A stretch of DNA of 27,332 nt, from contig CADBOH010000034.1 in the NCBI GenBank assembly GCA_902796285.1, forward strand, positions 1 to 27,332. The letters run 5' to 3'. The translations under genes and the position numbers were made by a program. The notes under the pieces were generated by a model. It worked only from the letters and a program-made list of their open reading frames with translations, was not told where the DNA came from and did not search any database. Positions 15,689-24,038 of the stretch are shown here, piece by piece (positions within the stretch are counted from its first letter, which is position 1; each line of letters opens with the position of its first letter). Source of the stretch: an uncultured Eubacteriales bacterium (GTDB taxonomy: Bacteria > Bacillota > Clostridia > Christensenellales > UBA1242).

Positions 15689-17158
15689 ATGGCTGAAACA
15701 CAAATATTATCAAATGAAGTTGATATTAGAAAGAAAAAAATTGAAGATTTAAAAGAAATGGGTGAAATTCCATTTAAAGAGAGATTTGAAAGAACTTGTA
15801 CAATTCATGAGTCAAGAGAAAAGGTTGGCGAAAGGGTAAAAATCGCAGGTAGAATTGTTTTTCGTAGGGTTATGGGCAAGTTTGGTTTTTGTCAAATAAG
15901 AGATATTTACGACAAAATACAAGTATCTGTTGGCAGAAATGAACTCTCTGAGGAAGATTATAACTTTTACAAAAAAATGATTGATATTGGCGATTTTATC
16001 GGTGTTGAAGGGGAAGTTTATTTAACACAAACAGGAGAAGTTACTGTTCGTGCTGATAAAGTAACTTTGCTTTCAAAGGCAATGCGTCCACTTCCTGAAA
16101 AATTTCATGGATTAACTGACACTGAAATAAAGTATCGTCAAAGATATCTTGATTTAATTATGAACGAAGAATCAAGAAAAATCTTTTTAACACGTAGTAA
16201 GGTTGAATCATTTATTAGAAGATATCTTGAAGATAACGGCTTTATAGAGGTTGAAACACCAATTTTGCAAACAAGCGTGTCAGGGGCAAGTGCTAAGCCT
16301 TTCTTTACACACCATAATGCACTTGATATGGATTGCAACTTGCGTATCGCAACAGAGTGTTATTTAAAACAATGCATTGCGGGTGGTATAGATAGAGTAT
16401 TTGAAATGGGTAAAGACTTTAGAAATGAAGGCATGGACCCATCACATTTACAGGAATTTACACAGGTTGAGTGGTATGCTTCATATTGGTATTTTGAAGA
16501 CAATATTAAGTTCTTTAAAGGTATGATGACTGAGTTGTTAAATAAATGTTTAGGCACAACAAAAGTAAACTATCAAGGGCAAGAAATTGATTTTGCAGGT
16601 CAGTGGCCACGCATTAACTATGTTGAAAAAATGACAGAACTTTTAGGCTGTGATTTCTTGGATATTGATGATGTTGACAAACTTAAAAAGATTGTTGTTG
16701 ACAAAAAGTTGTTTGGATACGATGAACTTGAAGAGTGTAAAACTGTTAGAACATTGATTGACTATATTTATAAGAGAAAAATCCGTGCTAATATTGTAAA
16801 TCCAACAATCCTTTACAATTATCCAGCATGTTTGATTCCTTTGGCAAGACACAACGATAAAGATGATAGAATTATTGATGTATTCCAAGTTGTTGCAGGT
16901 GGTGCAGAGCTTGTTAAAGCATATAGTGAGCTTGTTGATCCTGTTGTACAAAGAAGAAGCCTTGAAAATCAATTAAAAGAAAAACAAGCGGGCGATGATG
17001 AGACTATGGATGTTGATGAAACATTCTTGCTTGCTATGGAACATGGTATGCCACCAATATCAGGATTAGGTTTTGGTATTGATAGATTTTTAATGTTTGT
17101 TTTTGATACCCCAAACATTAGAGATACAGTATTATTCCCAACAATGAAGAGTGAATAA
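15689..17158 (+). CDS. lysS: Lysyl-tRNA synthetase, class II
   Basis: A 489-residue class II LysRS, normal length. The N-terminal OB-fold anticodon domain spans about 45-150. The catalytic domain has motif 1 around GFIEVETPILQTSVSGASA, motif 2 with FEMGKDFRNEGMDPSHLQEF, and motif 3 GLGFGIDRFLMFVFD. Segments that are H-N-P-E-F-T and E-I-G-N-G-F-S-E-L in Escherichia coli LysS read HLQEFT and AELVKAYSEL here, placing it in a divergent bacterial LysRS branch. It charges tRNA-Lys. Its TAA overlaps the nth ATG by one base (TAATG), so the two genes are co-transcribed. Confidence 0.96.
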   Translation: MAETQILSNEVDIRKKKIEDLKEMGEIPFKERFERTCTIHESREKVGERVKIAGRIVFRRVMGKFGFCQIRDIYDKIQVSVGRNELSEEDYNFYKKMIDIGDFIGVEGEVYLTQTGEVTVRADKVTLLSKAMRPLPEKFHGLTDTEIKYRQRYLDLIMNEESRKIFLTRSKVESFIRRYLEDNGFIEVETPILQTSVSGASAKPFFTHHNALDMDCNLRIATECYLKQCIAGGIDRVFEMGKDFRNEGMDPSHLQEFTQVEWYASYWYFEDNIKFFKGMMTELLNKCLGTTKVNYQGQEIDFAGQWPRINYVEKMTELLGCDFLDIDDVDKLKKIVVDKKLFGYDELEECKTVRTLIDYIYKRKIRANIVNPTILYNYPACLIPLARHNDKDDRIIDVFQVVAGGAELVKAYSELVDPVVQRRSLENQLKEKQAGDDETMDVDETFLLAMEHGMPPISGLGFGIDRFLMFVFDTPNIRDTVLFPTMKSE

Positions 17159-17775
17159 TGAAAAATGAAGAATTTTTGGAAAAATTAAATAAATTAATCC
17201 CTGAGCCAAAGTGTGAACTTAAATATAATTCACCATATGAGTTGCTTGTTGCGGTGATTTTATCGGCGCAATGCACTGATAGGAGAGTTAATATAGTTAC
17301 AGAAGAACTTTTTAAAGAGTTTAATACACCTGAAAAAATGCTCAAACTATCACAAGAAGAACTTGAAGAAAAAATTCATTCCTGTGGATTTTATCATAAT
17401 AAGGCAAAAAACATTCTTGAAATGAGCAAATCACTTCTTGAAAAATTTAATGGACAAGTTCCTAATGATCTTGATAAATTGCAAACTTTGGCTGGTGTTG
17501 GAAGAAAAACTGCAAATGTCGTGTTTGCTGAAGCATTTAAGGGCAACGCAATTGCAGTTGATACCCATGTATTGCGAGTTTCAAATAGACTTGGCTTCGT
17601 AAAAACTGAAAACCCATTTATTTGTGAACGGGCATTGATGGAAAATTTTGATGAAAAAGTATGGGGGAAATTGCATTTACAACTAGTTTTATTTGGCAGA
17701 TACATATGCAAAGCCCAAAAGCCAGATTGTCAAAATTGTCTCTTTTTAAATGATTGTAAATACAACATAGAGTGA
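17158..17775 (+). CDS. nth: Endonuclease III (DNA glycosylase/AP lyase)
   Basis: A 205-residue Nth. The helix-hairpin-helix LAGVGRKTANVV carries the catalytic lysine K117, and AVDTHVLRVSNRLG carries the catalytic Asp D135. The [4Fe-4S] cluster motif C-x6-C-x2-C-x5-C is intact (C184, C191, C194, C200). The enzyme removes oxidised pyrimidines and nicks abasic sites in base excision repair. It starts within the lysS stop codon and seems to rely on coupling, since no strong ribosome site precedes it. No terminator separates it from obgE. Confidence 0.96.
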   Translation: MKNEEFLEKLNKLIPEPKCELKYNSPYELLVAVILSAQCTDRRVNIVTEELFKEFNTPEKMLKLSQEELEEKIHSCGFYHNKAKNILEMSKSLLEKFNGQVPNDLDKLQTLAGVGRKTANVVFAEAFKGNAIAVDTHVLRVSNRLGFVKTENPFICERALMENFDEKVWGKLHLQLVLFGRYICKAQKPDCQNCLFLNDCKYNIE

Positions 17776-17825
17776 GTATTATGACATAAGTCACACTAAA
17801 TATAGTTTTTTGTATAGGAGAGCGA

Positions 17826-19094
17826 ATGTTTTTAGATAGAGTAAAAATTCAGATTAAAGCAGGCAATGGCGGCAATGGCGCCACATCTTTTTTGCGCAAC
17901 GCTCAAACGGCAAATGGTGGGCCAAATGGCGGGGAAGGCGGTGATGGTGGTAGCGTTGTTTTTGTTGCTACAAAGGATATGAATACTCTATATGATTTTC
18001 GTTTTCACAAAAAATTTGTTGCCGAAAACGGTGGAAATGGTGAACAAAAACTTAGATCTGGGGCAAATGGTAGTGATGTTGTTATTAAAGTGCCTTGTGG
18101 TACTGTGATTAAGGACACAACAACTGACAAGGTTATAGCTGATTTGTATGAAGATGGCATGACATTTGTTGCGTTGAAAGGTGGCAAAGGCGGGCATGGA
18201 AATGCTTATTATAAATCCTCAATAAAACAAGCTCCACATTACTCACAAACCGGAGAAATCACCCAACAGCATGAAGTTTTGCTTGAATTAAAAACTATTG
18301 CTGATGTAGGTCTTGTTGGTTTTCCTAATGCGGGTAAATCAACATTGCTTTCTGTTATTTCAAATGCAAATCCAAAGATTGCAAATTATCCTTTTACAAC
18401 ACTTTATCCAAATTTAGGTGTATGTGAAGTTAAAGGGCAAGCGTTTGTTGTTGCAGATATACCTGGATTAATCGAAGGCGCAAGCGATGGACAAGGGCTT
18501 GGACATTATTTTTTAAGGCATGTTGAGAGAGTAAGACTTATTATTCATCTTGTTGATGTTTCCCAAAGTGATGGCAGAGATTTTATCGAGGATTATAAGG
18601 TTATAAATCATGAGCTTGAGAAGTATAGTCAAGAAATCGCAAAAACTCCACAGATTGTCGTGCTTTCAAAAGTGGATTTAATCGATGAAGAAACCTTAAA
18701 AGAGCGCAAGAAACGCTTTGAGAAAGAGGTGGGAGTTAAAACAATTGAAATTTCAGGTGCAACAATGCGTGGGATTGATAATTTGAAACTTTTAACACTT
18801 GAAATGCTTTCAAAATTACCACCAAAACCACCAATGGAAGTTGAAAAATTTGACTTTGATGTAAAGGATAAAGATTCTGTTGTCATCAAACGTGATGATG
18901 AAGGTGCATTTGTAATAAGTGGTGGAAAAATTGATAACTTTATTCGAGGCGTTGTTCTTTCTGATACTAGATCATTTGCATATTTCCAAAATAGATTGCA
19001 AGAAATGGGAATAATTGATATGATGAAAGAAAAAGGCTTAAAAAATGGAAGTGTAGTTAAAATCAAAGACATCGTTTTTGAGTACTTTGAATAG
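17826..19094 (+). CDS. obgE: Obg/CgtA family ribosome-assembly GTPase
   Basis: A 422-residue Obg of the three-domain Gram-positive type. The glycine-rich Obg fold (1-158) contains GNGGNGATSFLRNA and GGKGGHGNAYYKSS. The G domain has the P-loop GFPNAGKST at 165-173, switch residues in YPFTTLYPNLGV, DIPGLIEGASDGQGLG at 211-226 and SKVDLI at 281-286. The C-terminal OCT domain runs from about 350 (ISGGKIDNFI to VVKIKDIVFEY). Obg acts in 50S assembly, stress and sporulation initiation. ATAGGAG gives a good ribosome site. It sits next to yhbY, another ribosome-assembly gene, as in many Firmicutes, but rplU-rpmA is not upstream. Confidence 0.97.
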   Translation: MFLDRVKIQIKAGNGGNGATSFLRNAQTANGGPNGGEGGDGGSVVFVATKDMNTLYDFRFHKKFVAENGGNGEQKLRSGANGSDVVIKVPCGTVIKDTTTDKVIADLYEDGMTFVALKGGKGGHGNAYYKSSIKQAPHYSQTGEITQQHEVLLELKTIADVGLVGFPNAGKSTLLSVISNANPKIANYPFTTLYPNLGVCEVKGQAFVVADIPGLIEGASDGQGLGHYFLRHVERVRLIIHLVDVSQSDGRDFIEDYKVINHELEKYSQEIAKTPQIVVLSKVDLIDEETLKERKKRFEKEVGVKTIEISGATMRGIDNLKLLTLEMLSKLPPKPPMEVEKFDFDVKDKDSVVIKRDDEGAFVISGGKIDNFIRGVVLSDTRSFAYFQNRLQEMGIIDMMKEKGLKNGSVVKIKDIVFEYFE

Positions 19095-19105
19095 TGAGGT
19101 GAATA

Positions 19106-19402
19106 ATGATTACAACAAAACAAAGAGCATATCTTAGAGCACTAGGCAATGCACTTGAACCTTTAATGCAAATAGGTAAAGAAGGATTGAGTGAAAACTC
19201 TTATAAGGCCATCGAAGGTCTTTTGGAGGCGAGAGAATTAATTAAAATTAATGTTCTAAAAAATTGTGAGCTTTCTCCAAAAGAGGTTATGCAAGAAATT
19301 TGCACTCAATTAAATGCCGATCCAGTTCAGGTGATAGGTTATAAAATTATTTTGTTTAGAAAGTCTTCAAAAAAGAATTTTAAGCATATAGAATTGATAT
19401 AA
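19106..19402 (+). CDS. yhbY: YhbY-family RNA-binding protein (CRM domain)
   Basis: A 98-residue single CRM-domain protein. It begins MITTKQRAYLRALGNALEPL, has the GxxG loop in QIGKEGLSE (24-27), then LEARELIKINVLKN and ends VQVIGYKIILFRKSS, all family hallmarks. YhbY associates with pre-50S particles. GAGGTG precedes the ATG, 11 bases after the obgE stop, so it shares the obgE transcript. A hairpin terminator follows. Confidence 0.95.
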   Translation: MITTKQRAYLRALGNALEPLMQIGKEGLSENSYKAIEGLLEARELIKINVLKNCELSPKEVMQEICTQLNADPVQVIGYKIILFRKSSKKNFKHIELI

Positions 19403-19418
19403 AAGTTATGAAAAAATA

Positions 19419-19447
19419 ATGGAGCTACAAAAGCTCCTTTTCTATTT
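19419..19447. terminator. Terminator after yhbY, overlapping the end of the convergent gene
   Basis: GGAGCT (19421-19426), loop ACAAA and AGCTCC (19432-19437), followed by TTTTCTATTTTT on the plus strand. The minus-strand gene ends with its TAG at 19425-19427 inside the same hairpin. On the minus strand the hairpin is followed by ATTATTTTTT, so it may work in both directions. Confidence 0.8.
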
Positions 19448-20231
19448 TTACATTATATCTTTTATTGCTAAATGATAAAATACCAAGAAGCAAAAGTACG
19501 GATATCATAATATAGTAGTAAATATTTTGGTACACAAAAAAGGACATGACAAAAAGTATAATTGCTGAAAATATATATCCCTTTGAGCGTGATCTATTAA
19601 GCGAGTAAGAAATAAAATCTTTTAAATTTTTCTTTTTTTCTTTCTTAAATTTTATTGTTATTTCAGGATAAAACTCATATTCTTTAAATAGCAATTTATA
19701 TGTTTGATATTTATCCAAAAGCACTATGTTCATATTAAAATTTTTTAAAAAATCCATGCAGGATTTATTATAACAGTCACAAGGTATTACGATTTTATCT
19801 GGGGATATTTTTTTAGTATTTTTAATAATTGTGATTATATCGCTTTCTTCCAATTTTTTTAAATGTGGAAATGGATATAAAATTGTTTTTATTTTATTAC
19901 AATGCCTTATTTCAATAAAATTTTTATGTTTTATGCAGCATGAATGTCGTGTTTTTACTAAATTTAAAAAAAAGTTGAGTGGATTATCTAACTCAATAAG
20001 TGACAAAAACATGTTTTCAGCATCCTCTATTTCATTAGCTCTAAGTGAACTAATTTTTTGTCTTTTTCTAAGCAGAAAAAGTAAGATCGCTTCAATAAAA
20101 ATTGTTGATGACAAAGCAATTAAAATTGACAGCCAAATTGATTTTAAAAAAAACTTTAACCATATAAAAATTAGAATAAAAATTAGTGCACTTTTCAATA
20201 AGATCTGAAGTAAATAATTTATTTTTTTCAT
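19425..20231 (-). CDS. Unrecognised membrane protein: two helices, cytoplasmic domain, two helices
   Basis: A 268-residue protein I do not recognise. Membrane segments are at about 8-26, 33-54, 219-236 and 240-256. The RKRQK after the second helix and KRYNVK at the end place the 160-residue middle domain and both termini in the cytoplasm by the positive-inside rule. The middle domain has six cysteines (98, 99, 111, 151, 153, 158) and a segment ISPDKIVIPCDCYNKSCMDF followed by NIVLLDKYQTYKLL. This strand-helix-strand-helix pattern resembles the C-terminal half of Mrr-like nuclease folds, a weak inference. The ATG at 20231 is chosen over a TTG two codons upstream; neither has a ribosome site. 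It lies where nadD-yqeK would be expected, on the opposite strand. Confidence 0.7.
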   Translation of the reverse strand: MKKINYLLQILLKSALIFILIFIWLKFFLKSIWLSILIALSSTIFIEAILLFLLRKRQKISSLRANEIEDAENMFLSLIELDNPLNFFLNLVKTRHSCCIKHKNFIEIRHCNKIKTILYPFPHLKKLEESDIITIIKNTKKISPDKIVIPCDCYNKSCMDFLKNFNMNIVLLDKYQTYKLLFKEYEFYPEITIKFKKEKKKNLKDFISYSLNRSRSKGYIFSAIILFVMSFFVYQNIYYYIMISVLLLLGILSFSNKRYNVKIEKELL

Positions 20232-20240
20232 AAGCAAATT

Positions 20241-20310
20241 ATTGACAGAAAAAAATTTTTTAATCTCATTATAAAAATTGACAAAAAAATTTTTTTTATT
20301 TATAATAAAA
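20241..20310 (+). repeat. Tandem, imperfect ~35-bp repeat carrying duplicated promoter elements
   Basis: Two adjacent copies: 20241-20276 and 20277-20310. Each begins ATTGACA, continues with an A-tract running into a T-tract, and ends with an AT-rich block plus ATAAAA. The second copy contains the perfect rsfS promoter; the first has a weaker -10 (TATAAA). The A/T tracts are expected to bend the DNA. Confidence 0.6.
20278..20306 (+). promoter_or_regulatory. Perfect consensus sigma-A promoter before rsfS
   Basis: TTGACA (20278-20283), exactly 17 bases, then TATAAT (20301-20306). All twelve hexamer positions match the consensus. Transcription should start near 20313, about 25 bases before the rsfS start codon. 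Confidence 0.9.
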
Positions 20311-20338
20311 ACATAAGTATTATGTAGGGGGAAAGTTT

Positions 20339-20668
20339 ATGTTTGATAATTACGATGAAGTATACAAGTATTTAGTCCAAAAAAAATGTAAAGATATAGC
20401 ATTATATGACCTTACAAATGATAGTGAAAAAGCAGTTTATATGTTTGTTGTTTCAAATCCAACTCCTCTTGCAAATAAAAAATTTGCTGACTTTTTGATT
20501 GAAGATTTAAAAATTGCAGATCAGCCAGATGGTTATAGCAAGGGAGAATGGATTATTTTTGAATTTGGCAATTTTATTATTCATTCGTTTGTTCCATTGT
20601 CGAGAGATAAGTATAATCTTGACAAATTATGGAAATCAAGGAAAATAAATCTGAAAAAGAAAAAATAA
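20339..20668 (+). CDS. rsfS: Ribosomal silencing factor RsfS (Iojap/YbeB family)
   Basis: A 109-residue protein matching RsfS along its length: KKCKDIALYDLTNDSE at the start of the fold, VYMFVVSNPTPLANKKFADFL, the family hallmark GEWIIFEFGNFIIHSFVP at 69-86 (usually G-E-W-I-L-L-D-Y-G-D-V-V-V-H), and YNLDKLW at 92-98. The family's A-D-Y-F-V-I region is diverged to YMFVVSN. RsfS binds uL14 and blocks subunit joining, silencing ribosomes in starvation. AGGGGGA precedes the ATG. It lies close to obgE and yhbY, as in many Firmicutes. The C terminus ends in a lysine run. Confidence 0.88.
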   Translation: MFDNYDEVYKYLVQKKCKDIALYDLTNDSEKAVYMFVVSNPTPLANKKFADFLIEDLKIADQPDGYSKGEWIIFEFGNFIIHSFVPLSRDKYNLDKLWKSRKINLKKKK

Positions 20669-20686
20669 TTGTCAAACGGGTGACTT

Positions 20687-21115
20687 ATGATAAAAATTTG
20701 TTTTGTTTGTACTGGTAATACATGCCGGTCAGTTATGGCTGAGCGTATTATGAAAAAGAAACTTAAAGAATCTGCCATAAAAGATATTAAGGTTTCATCT
20801 AGGGGTATTTATGCTAGTGGTGAAAATATTTCAGATAACGCAAAGCAAACATTAAAAAATATGAAAATTTCATCAGCCAATAGAAAATCTGTAAAATTGG
20901 GGAAAATTGATAATAATACTTTGTACGTTACGATGACGGAAAAGCAAAAATCTATGCTTAATTGCCATAACTCACTTTCTTTTAAATCACTTTTGGGTTA
21001 TGAAATTGTTGACCCATATGGACAAGATATGGATGTTTACACAAAAGTGGCAAAGGAACTTGAAAGCGGAGTTGATGCTTTACTTAAAAAAATAAAGGAG
21101 TGGAGAAAATTATGA
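20687..21115 (+). CDS. ywlE: Low-molecular-weight phosphatase, probable protein-arginine phosphatase (YwlE type)
   Basis: A 142-residue LMW protein-tyrosine-phosphatase fold. The P-loop is C8-T9-G10-N11-T12-C13-R14-S15 and the general acid D109 is in VDPYGQD. In Bacillus YwlE the P-loop threonine equivalent to T12 is the residue that favours phosphoarginine; arsenate reductases and tyrosine phosphatases usually have another residue there. The sequence ...TGNTCRS and the next gene rpiB (ywlE-ywlF order in Bacillus) support YwlE. It would reverse arginine phosphorylation that marks proteins for ClpCP. The mcsB kinase gene is not in this window. Its stop overlaps rpiB (ATGA). Confidence 0.85.
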   Translation: MIKICFVCTGNTCRSVMAERIMKKKLKESAIKDIKVSSRGIYASGENISDNAKQTLKNMKISSANRKSVKLGKIDNNTLYVTMTEKQKSMLNCHNSLSFKSLLGYEIVDPYGQDMDVYTKVAKELESGVDALLKKIKEWRKL

Positions 21116-21534
21116 TTATTCTTGCAAGTGATCACGCAGGATATCTCTTGAAAGAGGAGATTAAAAAGTTTTTTAACAAAGAAAATATTATTGCAATTGA
21201 TGTTGGGTGCTATTCAAGAGAAAATATTGACGACTATCCAGATTTTGCAAAAGCAGGAAACGCAAAGGTCCTTGAAGATTCAAGAAATGTTGGTATTTAT
21301 ATTTGTGGTTCGGGGATTGGCATGAGTATGGTTGCAAATAGAAACCCCAAAATAAGAGCAGCTTTATGTTTAAATGAAAATTTTGCTTCTCTTGCTAGAA
21401 GACATAATGATGCAAACGTTTTGTGTTTGTCTGGTAGATATACTAGTGCGAGAAAGGCAATAAAGATTGTGAAAGTATTTTTAACTACTGATTTCGAGGG
21501 TGGAAGACACGCAAAAAGACTTAAGAAATTTTGA
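21112..21534 (+). CDS. rpiB: Ribose-5-phosphate isomerase B family protein
   Basis: A 140-residue RpiB/LacAB-family sugar isomerase. It begins MIILASDHAGYLLKEEIKK with D7-H8, has the active-site cysteine C65 in YICGSGIGMSMVANRNP, H98 in SLARRHNDAN and LSGRYTS at 106-112. It interconverts ribose-5-phosphate and ribulose-5-phosphate in the pentose phosphate pathway. The ATG at 21112 is chosen because GGAG (21102-21105) is six bases away and ATGA overlaps the ywlE stop. A GTG at 21100 would add four residues and has its own AAAGGAG only at poor spacing. Confidence 0.94.
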   Translation: MIILASDHAGYLLKEEIKKFFNKENIIAIDVGCYSRENIDDYPDFAKAGNAKVLEDSRNVGIYICGSGIGMSMVANRNPKIRAALCLNENFASLARRHNDANVLCLSGRYTSARKAIKIVKVFLTTDFEGGRHAKRLKKF

Positions 21535-21542
21535 GGTAATTT

Positions 21543-22331
21543 ATGATAAATGTTTTGGTTCCTATCACAAAAAATGATAAAAGATACAAAGATATCTTGC
21601 TTAAACTTGCGGAAAGAGAGGATTTAAACCTTATTATTGGCGTTAAAAATGAGTTAAGAGGTGAATTTGGTTTTGTTGAAAACTTGCACATTTATGATGA
21701 TAGTTTTGACAAAGAAAGCATTTTAAACGCCTTATTTACAAAAGTTGAGGAAGGGGCAACTATTGTAATGAGAAAACCAATAACTGTGCAGGAGTTTGAT
21801 CGCATTTCATCGTGTGATGAGCATATCGCTACTTGCAAAAAAGAAAGAAATGCTATTAAATCATTTTTCTATAAGCTTTGGCAAAAAATATTAAAACTTT
21901 TATTGGGAGTTAACCTCTATGCAGGGGATACATCAGTTGTTTATTTTAGTGAAGTATTGCTTCCAATTTTAATTGAAAATGGTAATTTGAGCTTTGCTAG
22001 TAGAGTTGACCGTTGGATTGGTGTTGACAAAACTACTGTTGATGTTAAAGTAGAACCGGAAAAATATTCAGCAGACTCAAAAGCCATATTAAGATATTGT
22101 TTGATTGCAGATGCATGCCTGCTTGTTGCTTGTTTAGTCACAACATTTGTATGTGTATTTGCCGAAATTGGAATCATTTTAGGCTTGTTGTTATTTTGTA
22201 TTGATGCTATTTGTTTTGCAATATTACTTATATGTATCGTTTTGATCATTTTTAATTGCAGTGTTGGAAAGAAAAATGTTGAAACAGCAGTTGAAATTGG
22301 AAATATTTATGATAATGAAAGGGAGGACTAA
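21543..22331 (+). CDS. Unrecognised protein with two C-terminal membrane helices, possibly a degenerate GT2-like glycosyltransferase
   Basis: A 262-residue protein I cannot assign. Residues 1-180 are soluble and start MINVLVPITKNDKRYKDIL; strongly hydrophobic helices at about 186-208 and 210-237 anchor the C terminus. The spacing of ATIVMRKPITVQEFDRI and, later, KILKLLLGVNLYAGDTSVVYF followed by LLPIL resembles the second half of dolichol-phosphate-mannose-synthase-like GT2 enzymes, where G-x-x-L-x-D-x-x-S-G-F-R-x-F occurs. The DxD metal motif and the first-half GT2 motifs are absent, so any transferase activity is doubtful. GAGGT precedes the ATG. Its TAA is immediately followed by the gap ATG, so it shares that operon. 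Confidence 0.65.
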   Translation: MINVLVPITKNDKRYKDILLKLAEREDLNLIIGVKNELRGEFGFVENLHIYDDSFDKESILNALFTKVEEGATIVMRKPITVQEFDRISSCDEHIATCKKERNAIKSFFYKLWQKILKLLLGVNLYAGDTSVVYFSEVLLPILIENGNLSFASRVDRWIGVDKTTVDVKVEPEKYSADSKAILRYCLIADACLLVACLVTTFVCVFAEIGIILGLLLFCIDAICFAILLICIVLIIFNCSVGKKNVETAVEIGNIYDNERED

Positions 22332-23336
<1,005 letters not shown>

Positions 23337-23347
23337 AAGGGATATTT

Positions 23348-23656
23348 ATGACTGAAAATACAAATAAACCAAAAACTGAGAAAACAAAATTTGTTATAAC
23401 AAAAGACATGATATTAGCGTTTACAGCCTACATTGGAATAGGCTGTATTGCTATTGCCTTGCTTTTAGTGTTGATTTTAAAAGGTAATACAAAATTGTCA
23501 GGTATATTTTCAGCGATAGGTCAGGTTATTGCCTATTTGATTTGTATTATCCTTGCTTTTAATTGGGTGAGAAGACATAGGCATATTGCGTGGATAATTT
23601 GTTATGTTATATTTGTTGTAACGATAGTTGTTTTGTTTATTTTAACCGCTTTTTAG
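23348..23656 (+). CDS. Small unrecognised membrane protein, three predicted helices
   Basis: A 102-residue protein not assigned to a family. A charged N terminus (MTENTNKPKTEKTKF) precedes three hydrophobic segments at about 24-45, 52-70 and 78-100, with RRHRH between the second and third. The ATG is chosen because AAAAGGG lies 5-6 bases upstream; an in-frame TTG further up lies inside gap. It begins 11 bases after gap and is followed two bases later by another small membrane gene, so the pair is likely co-transcribed and may act together. The function is unknown. Confidence 0.65.
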   Translation: MTENTNKPKTEKTKFVITKDMILAFTAYIGIGCIAIALLLVLILKGNTKLSGIFSAIGQVIAYLICIILAFNWVRRHRHIAWIICYVIFVVTIVVLFILTAF

Positions 23657-23657
23657 T

Positions 23658-24032
23658 ATGAAAATTTTAGTATCAATAATTTCAATTGCATTAACTGTTT
23701 TATTTGCTGCATTGGGATCTGTATGGGTTGGATTTCAATATTTTTCGTTGTCATGCCTTTCAATTTTATGTTTGGCTTGGGTTTATTTTATAGTCAAGGA
23801 CTACATTTATGAATATGTGACACTATATGACGAAAAATTCAACTTGTTTTTTGTAAAACTTATAAATTCTCAAAATATTGACTTACAAAGCGTTGAGAAC
23901 AATAAAATTACATATCAAAAAAAGTTTAATAAAACGCTTGTAAAAGAAAAAGCAATTGAGTGGCTAAAAATATTTGTTTTATATGCAGTTGTGGGTTTAT
24001 GTTTAATTGCAATGATAAAGTTTATAGGGTAA
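23658..24032 (+). CDS. Small unrecognised membrane protein, two to three predicted helices
   Basis: A 124-residue protein with hydrophobic segments at about 3-22, 27-46 and 102-121 and a charged stretch between (about 48-98) that contains YQKKFNKTLVKEKAIEW. No family is recognised. The ATG has no ribosome site but comes one base after the TAG of the preceding gene, so translation is probably coupled. A terminator-like hairpin follows before tig. Confidence 0.6.
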   Translation: MKILVSIISIALTVLFAALGSVWVGFQYFSLSCLSILCLAWVYFIVKDYIYEYVTLYDEKFNLFFVKLINSQNIDLQSVENNKITYQKKFNKTLVKEKAIEWLKIFVLYAVVGLCLIAMIKFIG

Positions 24033-24038
24033 CAAAAA

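Noticed and set aside
17780..17795. TGAC-4-GTCA inverted repeat upstream of obgE, as an operator
   Set aside because: A four-base arm palindrome is too short to distinguish from chance, and no matching promoter architecture is clear.
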